DNA of 15,754 nt from Sphingomonadales bacterium (GCA_020200935.1 JAIVHR010000013.1:1-15754), one strand, 5' to 3'; positions 7,681-15,730 are shown, counted from the stretch's first letter. The notes: a model not told the origin generated them from the sequence alone. A program made the numbers and translations.

Positions 7681-9345
7681 CGCTGCGTCGAATGCGTCGA
7701 GTGGAACGGCAACCATATCAACATCGTCGACACGCCGGGCCACGCCGATTTCGGCGCCGAGGTCGAGCGCATCCTGTCGATGGTCGATGGCGTGATCCTG
7801 CTCGTCGACGCCGCCGAAGGGCCGATGCCGCAGACCAAATTCGTCACCGGCAAGGCGTTGGCGCTGGGATTGAAGCCGATCGTCGTCGTCAACAAGATCG
7901 ATCGCCCCGACGCGCGGCCCGCCGAAGTGCTCGACGAGATATTCGAGCTGTTCCTGGCCCTGGACGCCAATGACGAGCAGCTCGATTTCCCGACGCTCTA
8001 TGCGAGCGGCCGATCGGGCTATGCCGGGCTCGAGGACAATGTGCGCGAGGGCGACCTGACGCCGATGTTCGAGACCATCGTCTCGCACGTGCCCCAGCCC
8101 GACGCCGATCCCGACGGACCGTTCAAGATGCTCGCGACCCTGCTCGATCGCGACAATTTCATGGGCCGCGTGCTGACCGGCCGGATCGAGAGCGGCCGGC
8201 TTGAGATGAACATGCCGATCAAGGCGATCGATGCCGAGGGCCAACCGGTCGAGAGTGGCCGGGCGACCAAGATACTGAGCTTCGAGGGGCTCGACCGGGT
8301 GCCGGTCGAGAGCGCAGAGGCCGGCGATATCGTCGCCATCGCCGGGCTGACCGACGCGACCGTCGCCAACACGATCTGCGCGCTCGATGTCGACCAGCCG
8401 ATCCCGGCCCAGCCGATCGACCCGCCGACGCTCGCCATGACCTTTTCGGTCAATGACAGCCCGTTCGCCGGCCAGGATGGCGACAAGGTCCAGAGCCGCG
8501 TCATCCGCGACCGGCTCGAGCGCGAGGCCGAGGGCAATGTCGCGATCCGCATCTCCGAAAGCGCCGAAAAGGACGCCTTCGAGGTCGCCGGGCGCGGCGA
8601 ATTGCAATTGGGCGTGCTGATCGAGACGATGCGGCGCGAAGGCTTCGAACTGTCGATCAGTCGCCCGCGCGTGCTGTTCCGCGACGGCGCCGATAGTGAA
8701 TCCGGCGGCCGCGAGGAGCCCTATGAGCAGGTCGTCGTCGATGTCGACGAAGAGTTCACCGGCAATGTCGTCGAGAAGATGGCGGCGCGCAAGGCCGAGA
8801 TGACCGACATGGCGCCCTCGGGCGGCGGCAAGACGCGGATCACCTTCTCCGCCCCGAGCCGCGGGTTGATCGGCTATCACGGCGAATTCCTCTCCGACAC
8901 GCGCGGCACCGGCATCATGAACCGATTGTTCGAGAAATACGGGCCTTACAAGGGCGCGATCGAAGGCCGCGCCAACGGCGTGCTGATCTCGATGGAGCAG
9001 GGCGAGGCGATCGCCTACTCGCTCAACACGCTCGAGGATCGCGGCATATTGTTCGTTGCGCCGGGCGAGAAGCTCTATGAAGGCATGGTGATCGGCGAGA
9101 ATGCCAAGCCGCAGGATCTCGAGGTCAATCCGCTCAAATCGAAGCAGCTGACGAACTTCCGCGCCTCGGGCAAGGACGAAGGCATCCGCCTGACCCCGCC
9201 GCGCATCATGACGCTCGAACAGGCAATCGCCTATATCCAGGACGACGAGCTGGTCGAAGTGACCCCCAAGGCGATCCGCATAAGAAAACGCCACCTCGAT
9301 CCGCACGAGCGCAAGAAGGAAGCGCGCAAGGCCGAGGCGGCGTAG
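7681..9345 (+). pseudogene. typA: typA/bipA ribosome-associated GTPase, 5'-truncated (lacks G1/P-loop and switch I)
   Basis: About 554 codons of TypA/BipA, a translational GTPase of the EF-G class that binds ribosomes during stress and subunit assembly. The readable frame opens at CVEWNGNHINIVDTPGHADF, which matches E. coli TypA from about residue 62. G3 (DTPGH), G4 (NKID at VVVNKIDRPDARP) and the G5 region are present, followed by domain II, the EF-G-like domains and the conserved ending LVEVTPKAIRIRKRHL. The first 60 or so residues, including AHVDHGKTT and RGIT, are absent: an in-frame stop lies at 7651-7653 and there is no ATG, GTG or TTG between it and the ATG at 7780. Translation from 7780 would give 521 residues without a P-loop, which cannot bind GTP normally. 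Everything after the break is intact with no frameshift, so the loss is recent or is an assembly join. Confidence 0.92.
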
Positions 9346-9400
9346 GACCAGGCGAGGGGCGCGGATTGACCCCCCCGATCAATCGCCTATTCAAAGGAAT

Positions 9401-9862
9401 ATGCGTTCGCTCGTCGCCATCCTGTCCATGACGGCCCTCGCCGCCTGCAATCCCAATGTCGAGGAGCAGAGCGGGACGGGGACGGCGCCGCTCGATCGCG
9501 GCGAGATCGAGGCGAATGACGATCTCGTCCAGCCGGTGGTGATCGGCGAATCGGGGCCGCGTTTCGGTGCCTGTCAGGCGACCGGGCTCGTCCGGTCAGT
9601 CGCCGGCAACGGCCAGCTGCCGGTCCGCGCCGCGCCCTTCTCGGAGGCCGAACAGCGCGATACGCTGACCAACGGAGACCGGGTCTTCGTCTGCAATCGC
9701 AGCCACGATCAGAGCTGGTTCGGGGTCATCTATAGCGACGATCGCGTGATCACGGACGCCTGCGGCGTCTCTTCGCCGATTTCGCGGCGCATCCGTTATG
9801 ACGGGCCGTGCGCCAGCGGCTGGGTCGCTTCGGCCTTCATCCAGCTGCGCGCCGCGCGCTAG
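9401..9862 (+). CDS. Lipoprotein with SH3-like C-terminal region
   Basis: A 153-residue protein with a lipoprotein signal: MRSLVAILSMTALAAC, lipobox L13-A-A-C16. AAAGGA precedes the ATG at close spacing. After an acidic linker (about 17-50) comes a stretch that resembles a bacterial SH3 domain: GLVRSVAGNGQLPVRAAPF, then DTLTNGDRVFVCNRS, WFGVIY and finally GWVASAFIQL, the typical end strand. Extra cysteines at CQATG, VCNRS, DACGV and GPCASG could form disulfides in the periplasm. The family is not known to me by name. Its stop codon overlaps the ancestral stop of the convergent M1 peptidase gene in the bases CTAG (9859-9862). Confidence 0.8.
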   Translation: MRSLVAILSMTALAACNPNVEEQSGTGTAPLDRGEIEANDDLVQPVVIGESGPRFGACQATGLVRSVAGNGQLPVRAAPFSEAEQRDTLTNGDRVFVCNRSHDQSWFGVIYSDDRVITDACGVSSPISRRIRYDGPCASGWVASAFIQLRAAR

Positions 9863-10005
9863 CCCGCTTCCCGGGTTTCCCAGCCGAGCGTTTCGTCCAC
9901 CGTTCCCGTCGTTATCGAATGATAGCCCGGGCGCGCTTGCTCATAGACGCGGCGGGCAAAGGGGCGGCCCCAATCGCCTTTCTCCCACAGCGCCTCGAAC
10001 AAGGG
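9859..10005 (-). pseudogene. Out-of-frame C-terminal remnant of the M1 aminopeptidase gene
   Basis: In the minus frame that ends with TAG at 9861-9859, 48 codons read PLFEALWEKGDWGRPFARR, then VYEQARPGYHSITTGTVDE and TLGWETREAG. The ARPGYH-type ending is characteristic of the C-terminal helical domain of the leukotriene A4 hydrolase branch of M1 peptidases. The upstream catalytic part is in a different frame and runs out of frame exactly where this begins. This is therefore the real end of the gene, separated from it by a frame break. Confidence 0.8.
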
Positions 10006-11626
10006 CGCGCATTTCGCGCGGCAGGCCGTTCAGGAAGCGCTGGCGCTCCTGCGTCGTCCAGTCGTCCCAGCCGACATTGACCGTCTGTCCGCCGCGCATG
10101 AAGCTGGCGATCGCCCGATCGACGAGCCCGAAGCGCGCCGAGGTGACGTGGACGGCGTTTTCGGGCAGCCCGGGCTCGTAAATCCAGCGCTCGATGTCGA
10201 TCTCTTCCGCCTCGCCGCCCTCGAACAGATGCGCGCGCATGTCGCGGATCAGCCCCTCGCTGGTCTGCGGCTCGAAGGCGTAGCGGTCGAAATAGCCGCG
10301 CAGCCAGGCGTCCAGCCGTTCGCGGCCGACAGCCTGCTCGATGGTGCGCAGGAACACCGCGCCCTTCTCATACGCGATGTTGGTCATCCCCGAATCGGGA
10401 TCGCGTCCGGAGAGGTCGAGATGGAGCCGGGTATCGGCATGCTCTAGCCCGCCGATATCCTCGACATCCGCCATCATGTCGCTCCAGCCGAGATCGGCGA
10501 GCATCTCGGCCGTCGCCCGGCCATAGACCGCCTCCATGATGCGGTTTTCGAAATAGGTGGTGAAGCCTTCATTGAGCCAGAAATCGTCCCAGCTCGCATT
10601 GGTCACGAGGTTGCCCGACCAGCTGTGCGCCAGCTCGTGCGCGATCAGGCTGACCAGCGACTTGTCGCCGGCGAGGATCGACGGAGTGACGAAGGTCAGC
10701 CGCGGATTTTCCATCCCGCCGAAGGGGAAGGCCGCCGGCAGCACGAGGAGATCGTAACGGCCCCAGCGATAGGGACCGTAAAGCTGCTCGGCCGCGTCGA
10801 TCATTTCGGGCAGATCCTCGAACTCGGCCGCAGCCTCCTCGACCACCGAGGGTTCGGCATAGACGCCCGAGCGCTCGCCGATTTCGCGGAATTCGAGATC
10901 GCCGATGGCGATGGCGATCAGATAGGTCGGGACCGGGTTTTCCATCTTGAACCGCCAGGCGCGCAGATTGTCTTCACTGTCGGCTCCGCCGTCCGCCACA
11001 TTTTCGCCCTCGGGGGTCAGCTGCTCGGCGCTCATCACCACGGTGAGCTCGGCCGGAGCGACGATTCGCGCCTCCCAGGTCTGGCGGATGCCGGGCGAAT
11101 CCTGGGTCGGGATCCAGCTGCGGTTGAGGATCGCCTGGCCCTGGCTGAAGAGGAAAGGGTGCTCGCCGTCGGTCGTCTGTGCGGGGTCGAGCCATTGCAG
11201 CGCCTGCGCTCCCGGCGCCGAAGCATAGGTGATCCTGATCTGCTCGGCGCCGCCGAGCTGCACCGTCAGCGGCGCGCCGCGATTTTCGTCGCTTTCGCCG
11301 AGCGCCCATTCGAGCTGCCGCCCGTCGCCCGAAACGATCTCGCGGATATCGAGCCCCTTGCTGTCGAGGATAACCTCCTCGGCATCCTCGGCGGTTTCGA
11401 GATCGAGCGTCGCCGAGCCGATCATCCGCTCGGCTTCGAAATCGGCGGTCAGGTCGAGCGCGACATGGGTGACGCGCGCTTCGGCGGGATTGGCGTAGCT
11501 ATGCTCGTCCTGCCCCTCTTCGCTGGCATAGATCTCCTCGGGCGTCATCGGTGCGTCGTTGCCGCTGGAACATGCGACGATGGCAATCGCGGCGAGGGGG
11601 ATGGCAACTTTCAAACGGGGGAACAT
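9941..11626 (-). CDS. M1 family metallo-aminopeptidase lipoprotein (leukotriene A4 hydrolase type), C-terminus disrupted
   Basis: As read, 561 residues from the ATG at 11626, which has a CAGGAGAG ribosome site; an upstream ATG at 11674 does not. MFPRLKVAIPLAAIAIVAC is a lipoprotein signal with lipobox ending at Cys19, so the enzyme is anchored in the envelope. The beta-rich N-terminal domain includes SQGQAILNRSWIPTQDSP, a block of this branch. The catalytic set is complete: substrate-binding GGMEN (303-307), zinc site HELAH (330-334) with Glu353 in NEGFTTYFEN (HExxH-18-E), and the Tyr of NIAYEKG. After FLNGLPREM (residue 539) the remaining 22 residues are nonsense; the true ending is found at 9859-10005 in another frame. 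About 55 residues of the C-terminal helical domain are lacking relative to the family. It faces acyl-CoA dehydrogenase divergently across 207 bp. Confidence 0.85.
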   Translation of the reverse strand: MFPRLKVAIPLAAIAIVACSSGNDAPMTPEEIYASEEGQDEHSYANPAEARVTHVALDLTADFEAERMIGSATLDLETAEDAEEVILDSKGLDIREIVSGDGRQLEWALGESDENRGAPLTVQLGGAEQIRITYASAPGAQALQWLDPAQTTDGEHPFLFSQGQAILNRSWIPTQDSPGIRQTWEARIVAPAELTVVMSAEQLTPEGENVADGGADSEDNLRAWRFKMENPVPTYLIAIAIGDLEFREIGERSGVYAEPSVVEEAAAEFEDLPEMIDAAEQLYGPYRWGRYDLLVLPAAFPFGGMENPRLTFVTPSILAGDKSLVSLIAHELAHSWSGNLVTNASWDDFWLNEGFTTYFENRIMEAVYGRATAEMLADLGWSDMMADVEDIGGLEHADTRLHLDLSGRDPDSGMTNIAYEKGAVFLRTIEQAVGRERLDAWLRGYFDRYAFEPQTSEGLIRDMRAHLFEGGEAEEIDIERWIYEPGLPENAVHVTSARFGLVDRAIASFMRGGQTVNVGWDDWTTQERQRFLNGLPREMRALVRGAVGERRLGPPLCPPRL

Positions 11627-11675
11627 GCGATACTCTCCTGGAGTTGGAGCATTCCTTAGCCAATCGAACCTCAAT

Positions 11676-11764
11676 CGTCATCCCGGCGAAAGCCGGGATC
11701 TCAGGCAGTGTCGCAGAACGGTTGCTCTCAACTGCGCAAGATTCCGACTTCCGCCGGAATGACG
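11676..11764. repeat. REP/BIME-type palindromic repeat in the M1 peptidase - acyl-CoA dehydrogenase intergenic region
   Basis: Left element CGTCATCCCGGCGAAAGC with hairpin CCCGGCGAAAGCCGGG (11682-11697). Right element ends CCGGAATGACG at 11754-11764, and the outer CGTCA/TGACG termini are inverted repeats. The left hairpin is of a widely dispersed proteobacterial type (TCATCCCGGCGAAAGCCGGGATCT-like, seen here at 11679 onward). It lies in the divergent promoter region, about 70 bp before the acyl-CoA dehydrogenase start. Confidence 0.65.
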
Positions 11765-11833
11765 GAGATTGGCTTGACCGCGCCCCGCCCATCCCCGACA
11801 ATTGACGCAAACGTAAAGCTGGAGAGACTCGCC

Positions 11834-13021
11834 ATGGCCGATGCCGAACCGATCGAGCAGTTTCGCGCCGAGGCGCGCGAATGGCTCGAGGGGAACTGGA
11901 TCCCCGAATTGAAGGGCCGCCACAATCCGATGGGGATGGTCGACGGGCCGACCGACATGTCGGAGGATATGGTCCAATGGCGCAAGCGCCTGGGCGAGCG
12001 CGGCTTCGGTACGCCGACCTGGCCGAGCGAGTATGGCGGCGCGGGGCTGACCCAGGAGGAGGCCGCGGTGCTCGACGAGGAAATGCGCAGGATCGGCGCC
12101 TACAACCCGATCGGCGGGCTCGCGGTCGGCATGTTCGCGCCGACCTTGATGGAATTCGGCAGCGAGGAGCAGAAGCTCAAATGGCTGCCGCCTCTGTCCG
12201 ACGGTTCGATGCGCGGCTGCCAGGGCTATTCGGAGCCCGGCGCCGGATCGGACCTCGCCAGCCTGCAGAGCTTCGCCGAGGACAAGGGAGATCATTATCT
12301 CGTCAACGGCCAGAAGACCTGGCAGTCGGGCGGGCAATGGGCCGATTTCTGCTTCGGGCTGTTCCGCACCGACAAGAGCCACAAGCATGAGGGCATCAGC
12401 TTCCTGATCATCGAGATGGATCAGCCGGGCGTCGAAACCCGGCCGATCAAGCTGATCAGCGGCAAGTCGCCTTTCTGCGAAACCTTTTTCACCGATGTGA
12501 AGGTGCCGAAGGAAAATCTGGTCGGCGAGGAGGGCAACGGCTGGACGATCGGCAAGCGGCTGTTGCAGTTCGAACGCTCGGGAATCGGCGGCGGCGGGGC
12601 GCGGTCGCTGATGAAGTCGCTGTCCGAGGAAGCCAAGCAGCTCGTCGCGCTCGATGAGGATGGCAAGATCGCCGACAAGGAATTGCGCCAGGAGATTGTC
12701 GAATATGACATGCGCGCGCGCAATTTCTTCGGCACGGTGGTCCGCGCGCAGATCGAGGCCAAGGCGCGGGGCGGGCCGTCGGCGACATCGTCGGCGCTCA
12801 AGAATATCGGCGCGGCGCTGGTCCAGAAGCGCTCCGAGCTGCTCGTCGAGATGCGCGGCATGGAAGGCTATGGCTGGGAAGGCGAGGGCTTCACCGACGA
12901 GGACCTGGCCGCGACCCGCGACTGGCTCTGGCACCGCGCGGTGACGATCTATGGCGGCTCGGAAGAGATCCAGAACAATATCCTCGCCAAACGCGTGCTC
13001 GGCATGCGGGACCATCAGTAG
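11834..13021 (+). CDS. Acyl-CoA dehydrogenase (FadE-like)
   Basis: A 395-residue flavoprotein of the acyl-CoA dehydrogenase family, which introduces the alpha-beta double bond in acyl-CoA and passes electrons to ETF. The ATG at 11834 follows a GGAGAG site (11821-11826). The N-terminal helical domain holds GTPTWPSEYGGAGLT. The middle domain has the FAD-contact block YSEPGAGSDLASL (132-144) and NGQKTWQSGG. The C-terminal helical domain ends with YGGSEEIQNNILAKRVLG, the standard family finish. In place of the Tyr-Glu catalytic pair of medium-chain enzymes it has Tyr-Gly, as many bacterial FadE types do, so the base must be elsewhere. The substrate chain is not predictable. It probably forms one unit with the acyl-CoA ligase downstream. 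Confidence 0.93.
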   Translation: MADAEPIEQFRAEAREWLEGNWIPELKGRHNPMGMVDGPTDMSEDMVQWRKRLGERGFGTPTWPSEYGGAGLTQEEAAVLDEEMRRIGAYNPIGGLAVGMFAPTLMEFGSEEQKLKWLPPLSDGSMRGCQGYSEPGAGSDLASLQSFAEDKGDHYLVNGQKTWQSGGQWADFCFGLFRTDKSHKHEGISFLIIEMDQPGVETRPIKLISGKSPFCETFFTDVKVPKENLVGEEGNGWTIGKRLLQFERSGIGGGGARSLMKSLSEEAKQLVALDEDGKIADKELRQEIVEYDMRARNFFGTVVRAQIEAKARGGPSATSSALKNIGAALVQKRSELLVEMRGMEGYGWEGEGFTDEDLAATRDWLWHRAVTIYGGSEEIQNNILAKRVLGMRDHQ

Positions 13022-13040
13022 CGGCGGTTGAGACAAATTC

Positions 13041-13123
13041 CGTCACCCCGGACTTGATCCGGGGTTTGGAGCGGCTAGGCACGGCGCTATTGGCTCTGGA
13101 TGCCGGATCAAGTCCGGCATGAC
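13041..13123. repeat. REP/BIME-type palindrome between acyl-CoA dehydrogenase and acyl-CoA ligase genes
   Basis: Left arm CGTCACCCCGGACTTGATCC (13041-13060) and right arm GGATCAAGTCCGGCATGACG (13104-13123) are inverted repeats with one mismatch over 20 bases, enclosing about 43 bp. Each arm is also internally palindromic around GGACTTGATCC. GTCACCCCGGACTTGATCC is a well-known dispersed alphaproteobacterial motif. It ends 17 bp before the ligase start codon, so a transcript hairpin here could alter the ratio of the two proteins. Confidence 0.75.
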
Positions 13124-13139
13124 GAAACAGGATTCGCCC

Positions 13140-14657
13140 ATGCCCACCGCCATCGAACTCCTCCAGTCCGAATTCGCTTCCTTCGCCGACGTCATCGCCG
13201 CCCACGCCGCCGAGCGGCCCGATGCCGAGGCGGTGGCGGAAGGCGAACAACGGCTGACCTATGGCGAGCTCGATGCGCTCGCCGACCGTATCGCCGCCGG
13301 CCTCCAGCGCGACGGTGTGCCGGCCGAGGAGCCGGTGGCGATCTGCGGCCTCAACTCGGTACCCTATGCGGCACTCTGGGTCGGCATCCTGCGTGCCGGA
13401 GCGGTCGCCGCGCCGCTCGCCCAGAGTTCGACGCCCGAGGCGCTGCGGCTGATGATCGAGGATTGCGGCTCGCGATTGTTCTTCGCCGATCGCAGCATCG
13501 CCGAGACCGTCGATCCGCCGGCCGGCGTCACCCATGTAGAGCTCGACGATCGCTCCGCCTTCGAGAGCTGGCTGCCCGAGGAGGGGGCCACCCGCGAGCC
13601 GGTCGCGATCGCGCCGGAGATGAGCTTCAACATCATCTATTCGAGCGGCACGACCGGGACTCCGAAGGGCATCGTCCATTCGCACATGATGCGCTGGAAG
13701 CAGGTCACCGCCTATGGCGGGCTGCTCTTCACGCCCGGCACGGTCGCGCTGCTTTCGACGCCGCTCTATTCGAACACGACTTTGGTCAATTTCCTCCCCT
13801 GCCTCGGCAATGGCGGCAAGGCGGTGTTGATGAAGAAATTCGAGACGCGCCGCTTCCTCGAGTTGAGCGAGGCCGAGAAGGTGACGACGACGATGCTCGT
13901 CCCGGTCCAATATAAGCGGCTGATGGCCGAGCCCGATTTCGACCGCTTCGATCTTTCGGCCTACCAGATGAAATTCTGCACCAGCGCGCCCTTCGCGGCC
14001 GAGCTCAAGGCGGACATATTGAAGCGCTGGCCCGGCGGGCTGGTCGAGTTCTACGGCATGACCGAGGGCGGCGGGAGCTGCGCGCTCAGGGCGCATGAAT
14101 TTCCCGACAAGCTCCACACCGTCGGCCAGCCGATGCCGGGGCACGAAATCCGGCTGATCGACGAGGAGGGCAAGGAGGTGGCGCCCGGCGAGATCGGCGA
14201 GATCGTCGGCCGATCGGCGACGATCATGAAGGGCTATCACAACCGCCCCGATCAGACCAAGGCGACCGAATGGTGCGATGAAGAAGACAACCGGTTCATC
14301 CGCACCGGCGATGTCGGGCGGTTCGACGAGGACGGCTTCCTCGAGCTGATGGACCGCCGCAAGGACATGATCATCTCGGGCGGATTCAACATCTATCCCA
14401 GCGATCTGGAGGCCGTACTTGTCACCCATCCTGAAGTCGAGGAGGCGGCGGTGATCGGCGTTCCTTCCGAACAATGGGGCGAATCCCCGGTCGCTGTCGT
14501 CGTCGGCCCCGCCGACGCGCAGGCGATCAAGGCCTGGGCCAATCAGCGGCTCGGCAAGACCCAGCGCCTCGCCGACGTGCGTATCGTCGACGAACTTCCG
14601 CGCAGCGCGATCGGCAAGGTGCTCAAGCGCGAATTGCGCGAACAGCTCAGCCTTTAG
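13140..14657 (+). CDS. AMP-forming acyl-CoA synthetase / fatty acid-CoA ligase
   Basis: A 505-residue adenylate-forming enzyme that activates a carboxylic acid with ATP and CoA. The core motifs are all present: phosphate loop YSSGTTGTPKG (about 167-177), YGMTEGG (about 305-311), TGD at 389-391, RRKDMIISGGFNIYPSDLE at the hinge, and the C-terminal catalytic Lys493 in RSAIGK. The acid substrate is unknown; with an acyl-CoA dehydrogenase upstream, a fatty or related acid is likely. I start at the ATG at 13140, which has ACAGGA upstream and gives a normal N-terminus (MPTAIELLQSEF). An ATG at 13119 lies inside the upstream palindrome and is less likely. The 3' end overlaps the convergent lipoprotein gene by 11 bp. 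Confidence 0.93.
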   Translation: MPTAIELLQSEFASFADVIAAHAAERPDAEAVAEGEQRLTYGELDALADRIAAGLQRDGVPAEEPVAICGLNSVPYAALWVGILRAGAVAAPLAQSSTPEALRLMIEDCGSRLFFADRSIAETVDPPAGVTHVELDDRSAFESWLPEEGATREPVAIAPEMSFNIIYSSGTTGTPKGIVHSHMMRWKQVTAYGGLLFTPGTVALLSTPLYSNTTLVNFLPCLGNGGKAVLMKKFETRRFLELSEAEKVTTTMLVPVQYKRLMAEPDFDRFDLSAYQMKFCTSAPFAAELKADILKRWPGGLVEFYGMTEGGGSCALRAHEFPDKLHTVGQPMPGHEIRLIDEEGKEVAPGEIGEIVGRSATIMKGYHNRPDQTKATEWCDEEDNRFIRTGDVGRFDEDGFLELMDRRKDMIISGGFNIYPSDLEAVLVTHPEVEEAAVIGVPSEQWGESPVAVVVGPADAQAIKAWANQRLGKTQRLADVRIVDELPRSAIGKVLKRELREQLSL

Positions 14658-15210
14658 CCGGCGGCTCCCCGGGCGACCCCTCGGGCGGCAGCATCCGCGC
14701 GCCGTCCTGATCGCATTCGATCTCGAAGCGGGTGCCGTCCTGCGTCCCGGCGCAGGGCACCCAGGCGCGGTCGCCGCTCACCGGATCGCGCAGCACCATA
14801 TTGCCGGTGAAACCGGTTCCCTCGCCGCTGCGCGCGATCTCGTAGTCGGCGACCTCAAGCCCGCGGCCGGTATATTGCTGTTCGAGCAACGCGACCGCCT
14901 GGGCGATGATCGCCGGGCTCACCGTCTGGCAGCTCCAGCTGTTGCTCACCGTCGTCGCATTGACGTTGCACATCCAGGTCTCGTCCGAACCGGCCTCGGC
15001 GGGCTTTGCGCGATCGACGAAGGTGCGGAAGCTGCCTTCCTCCTCGAGCGGCTCGGCATGAACCCAGCTGACCTCATAGCCGTCCTCGACCGAATCGGCG
15101 CGCATCAGATTCTCGACATGCTCGGCGCTGGCCGGCTCGCCCATGCCGCAGCCCGCCAACAGCCCGGCCAGCGGCAGGCAGGCGCCCAGGCCCGTAATCG
15201 CAATTCTCAT
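14647..15210 (-). CDS. Lipoprotein of unknown function, related to its neighbour at 15253-15603
   Basis: A 187-residue protein. MRIAITGLGACLPLAGLLAGC is a lipoprotein signal with lipobox L18-A-G-C21; GGAGAGAGG precedes the ATG at 15210. The mature part is acidic. Its second half contains a block, RGLEVADYEIARSGEGTGF, then a charged strand and a Cys-containing strand (WVPCAG) and a final RFEIECD, suggesting a small beta domain closed by a disulfide. The same pattern is found in the next gene upstream. I do not recognise the family. The tail is Pro/Gly-rich. It is probably co-transcribed with the upstream lipoprotein gene, 42 bp away. Confidence 0.8.
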   Translation of the reverse strand: MRIAITGLGACLPLAGLLAGCGMGEPASAEHVENLMRADSVEDGYEVSWVHAEPLEEEGSFRTFVDRAKPAEAGSDETWMCNVNATTVSNSWSCQTVSPAIIAQAVALLEQQYTGRGLEVADYEIARSGEGTGFTGNMVLRDPVSGDRAWVPCAGTQDGTRFEIECDQDGARMLPPEGSPGEPPAKG

Positions 15211-15252
15211 TGCCTCTCTCCTCTTGCCCCTCACTTGTGGCGCGCCGCGGGG

Positions 15253-15603
15253 CTACCCGCCCGACGGCGCGACGACGGGCACATCCTCCTCGCCGCTGCC
15301 GCGGTTACATTCGAGCGACGGCTCGCCGCCCGGCCCCAGCGTATAGCTGCAATCGACATCGATCACATTGCCGTCGCCGTCGCGCACCGTCGCGCGCCCC
15401 GAAAAGCGCGTGCCGTCGGCGCTGCGCGCCATCGTTATGTCGGTCACCTCGGCGCCGCGATCCTCGTAGGACCGCCGCACCGCATTCTCGACCATCTCGG
15501 CCTGCTGCGCCTCGGGCGTTTCGGGCGCCGCCGCGGGCTCGCCCGACGAACAGGCGGCGAGCAGCGCCAGCGCGGGGATGATCATATGGAATTCGGTTCT
15601 CAC
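15253..15603 (-). CDS. Small lipoprotein of unknown function, paralogue of the one downstream
   Basis: A 116-residue protein from a GTG at 15603, preceded by GAGAGGGAGAGA at good spacing; an ATG seven codons in (15585) would drop the basic residue of the signal. VRTEFHMIIPALALLAAC is a lipoprotein signal with lipobox L15-A-A-C18. A Pro/Ala/Glu linker follows, then RGAEVTDITMARSADGTRF, a strand with VDVDCSYTL and a strand SLECNRG. This order matches the last third of the neighbouring lipoprotein, including both cysteines. The tail is acidic with Pro and Gly. Function unknown. Confidence 0.75.
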   Translation of the reverse strand: MRTEFHMIIPALALLAACSSGEPAAAPETPEAQQAEMVENAVRRSYEDRGAEVTDITMARSADGTRFSGRATVRDGDGNVIDVDCSYTLGPGGEPSLECNRGSGEEDVPVVAPSGG

Positions 15604-15730
15604 AAGTCTCTCCCTCTCTGAAGCGCATCGTGCATCGCGAGGGCGGAGCTGGCAAGCGTCGGACCGCAAAGCCCGAGAAAGGGGCGCTCGCGGGCGCCGC
15701 AAGGAACGCCGACGCCCGCGGCGCGAAATC

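Noticed and set aside
7639..9306. 555-codon minus-strand frame opposite typA
   Set aside because: Shadow of the typA coding strand; it has no recognisable motif and overlaps the symporter start region out of frame.
9364..9384. GATTGA / TCAATC inverted repeat around a run of seven C between typA and the SH3-like lipoprotein gene
   Set aside because: Arms are only 6 bp with a 9-nt loop and no T-run; the half-site spacing does not fit FNR. It could be a chance match.
11678..14474. Long minus-strand frames opposite the acyl-CoA dehydrogenase and ligase genes
   Set aside because: Shadow frames with low-information composition; the plus-strand genes have full family motifs.
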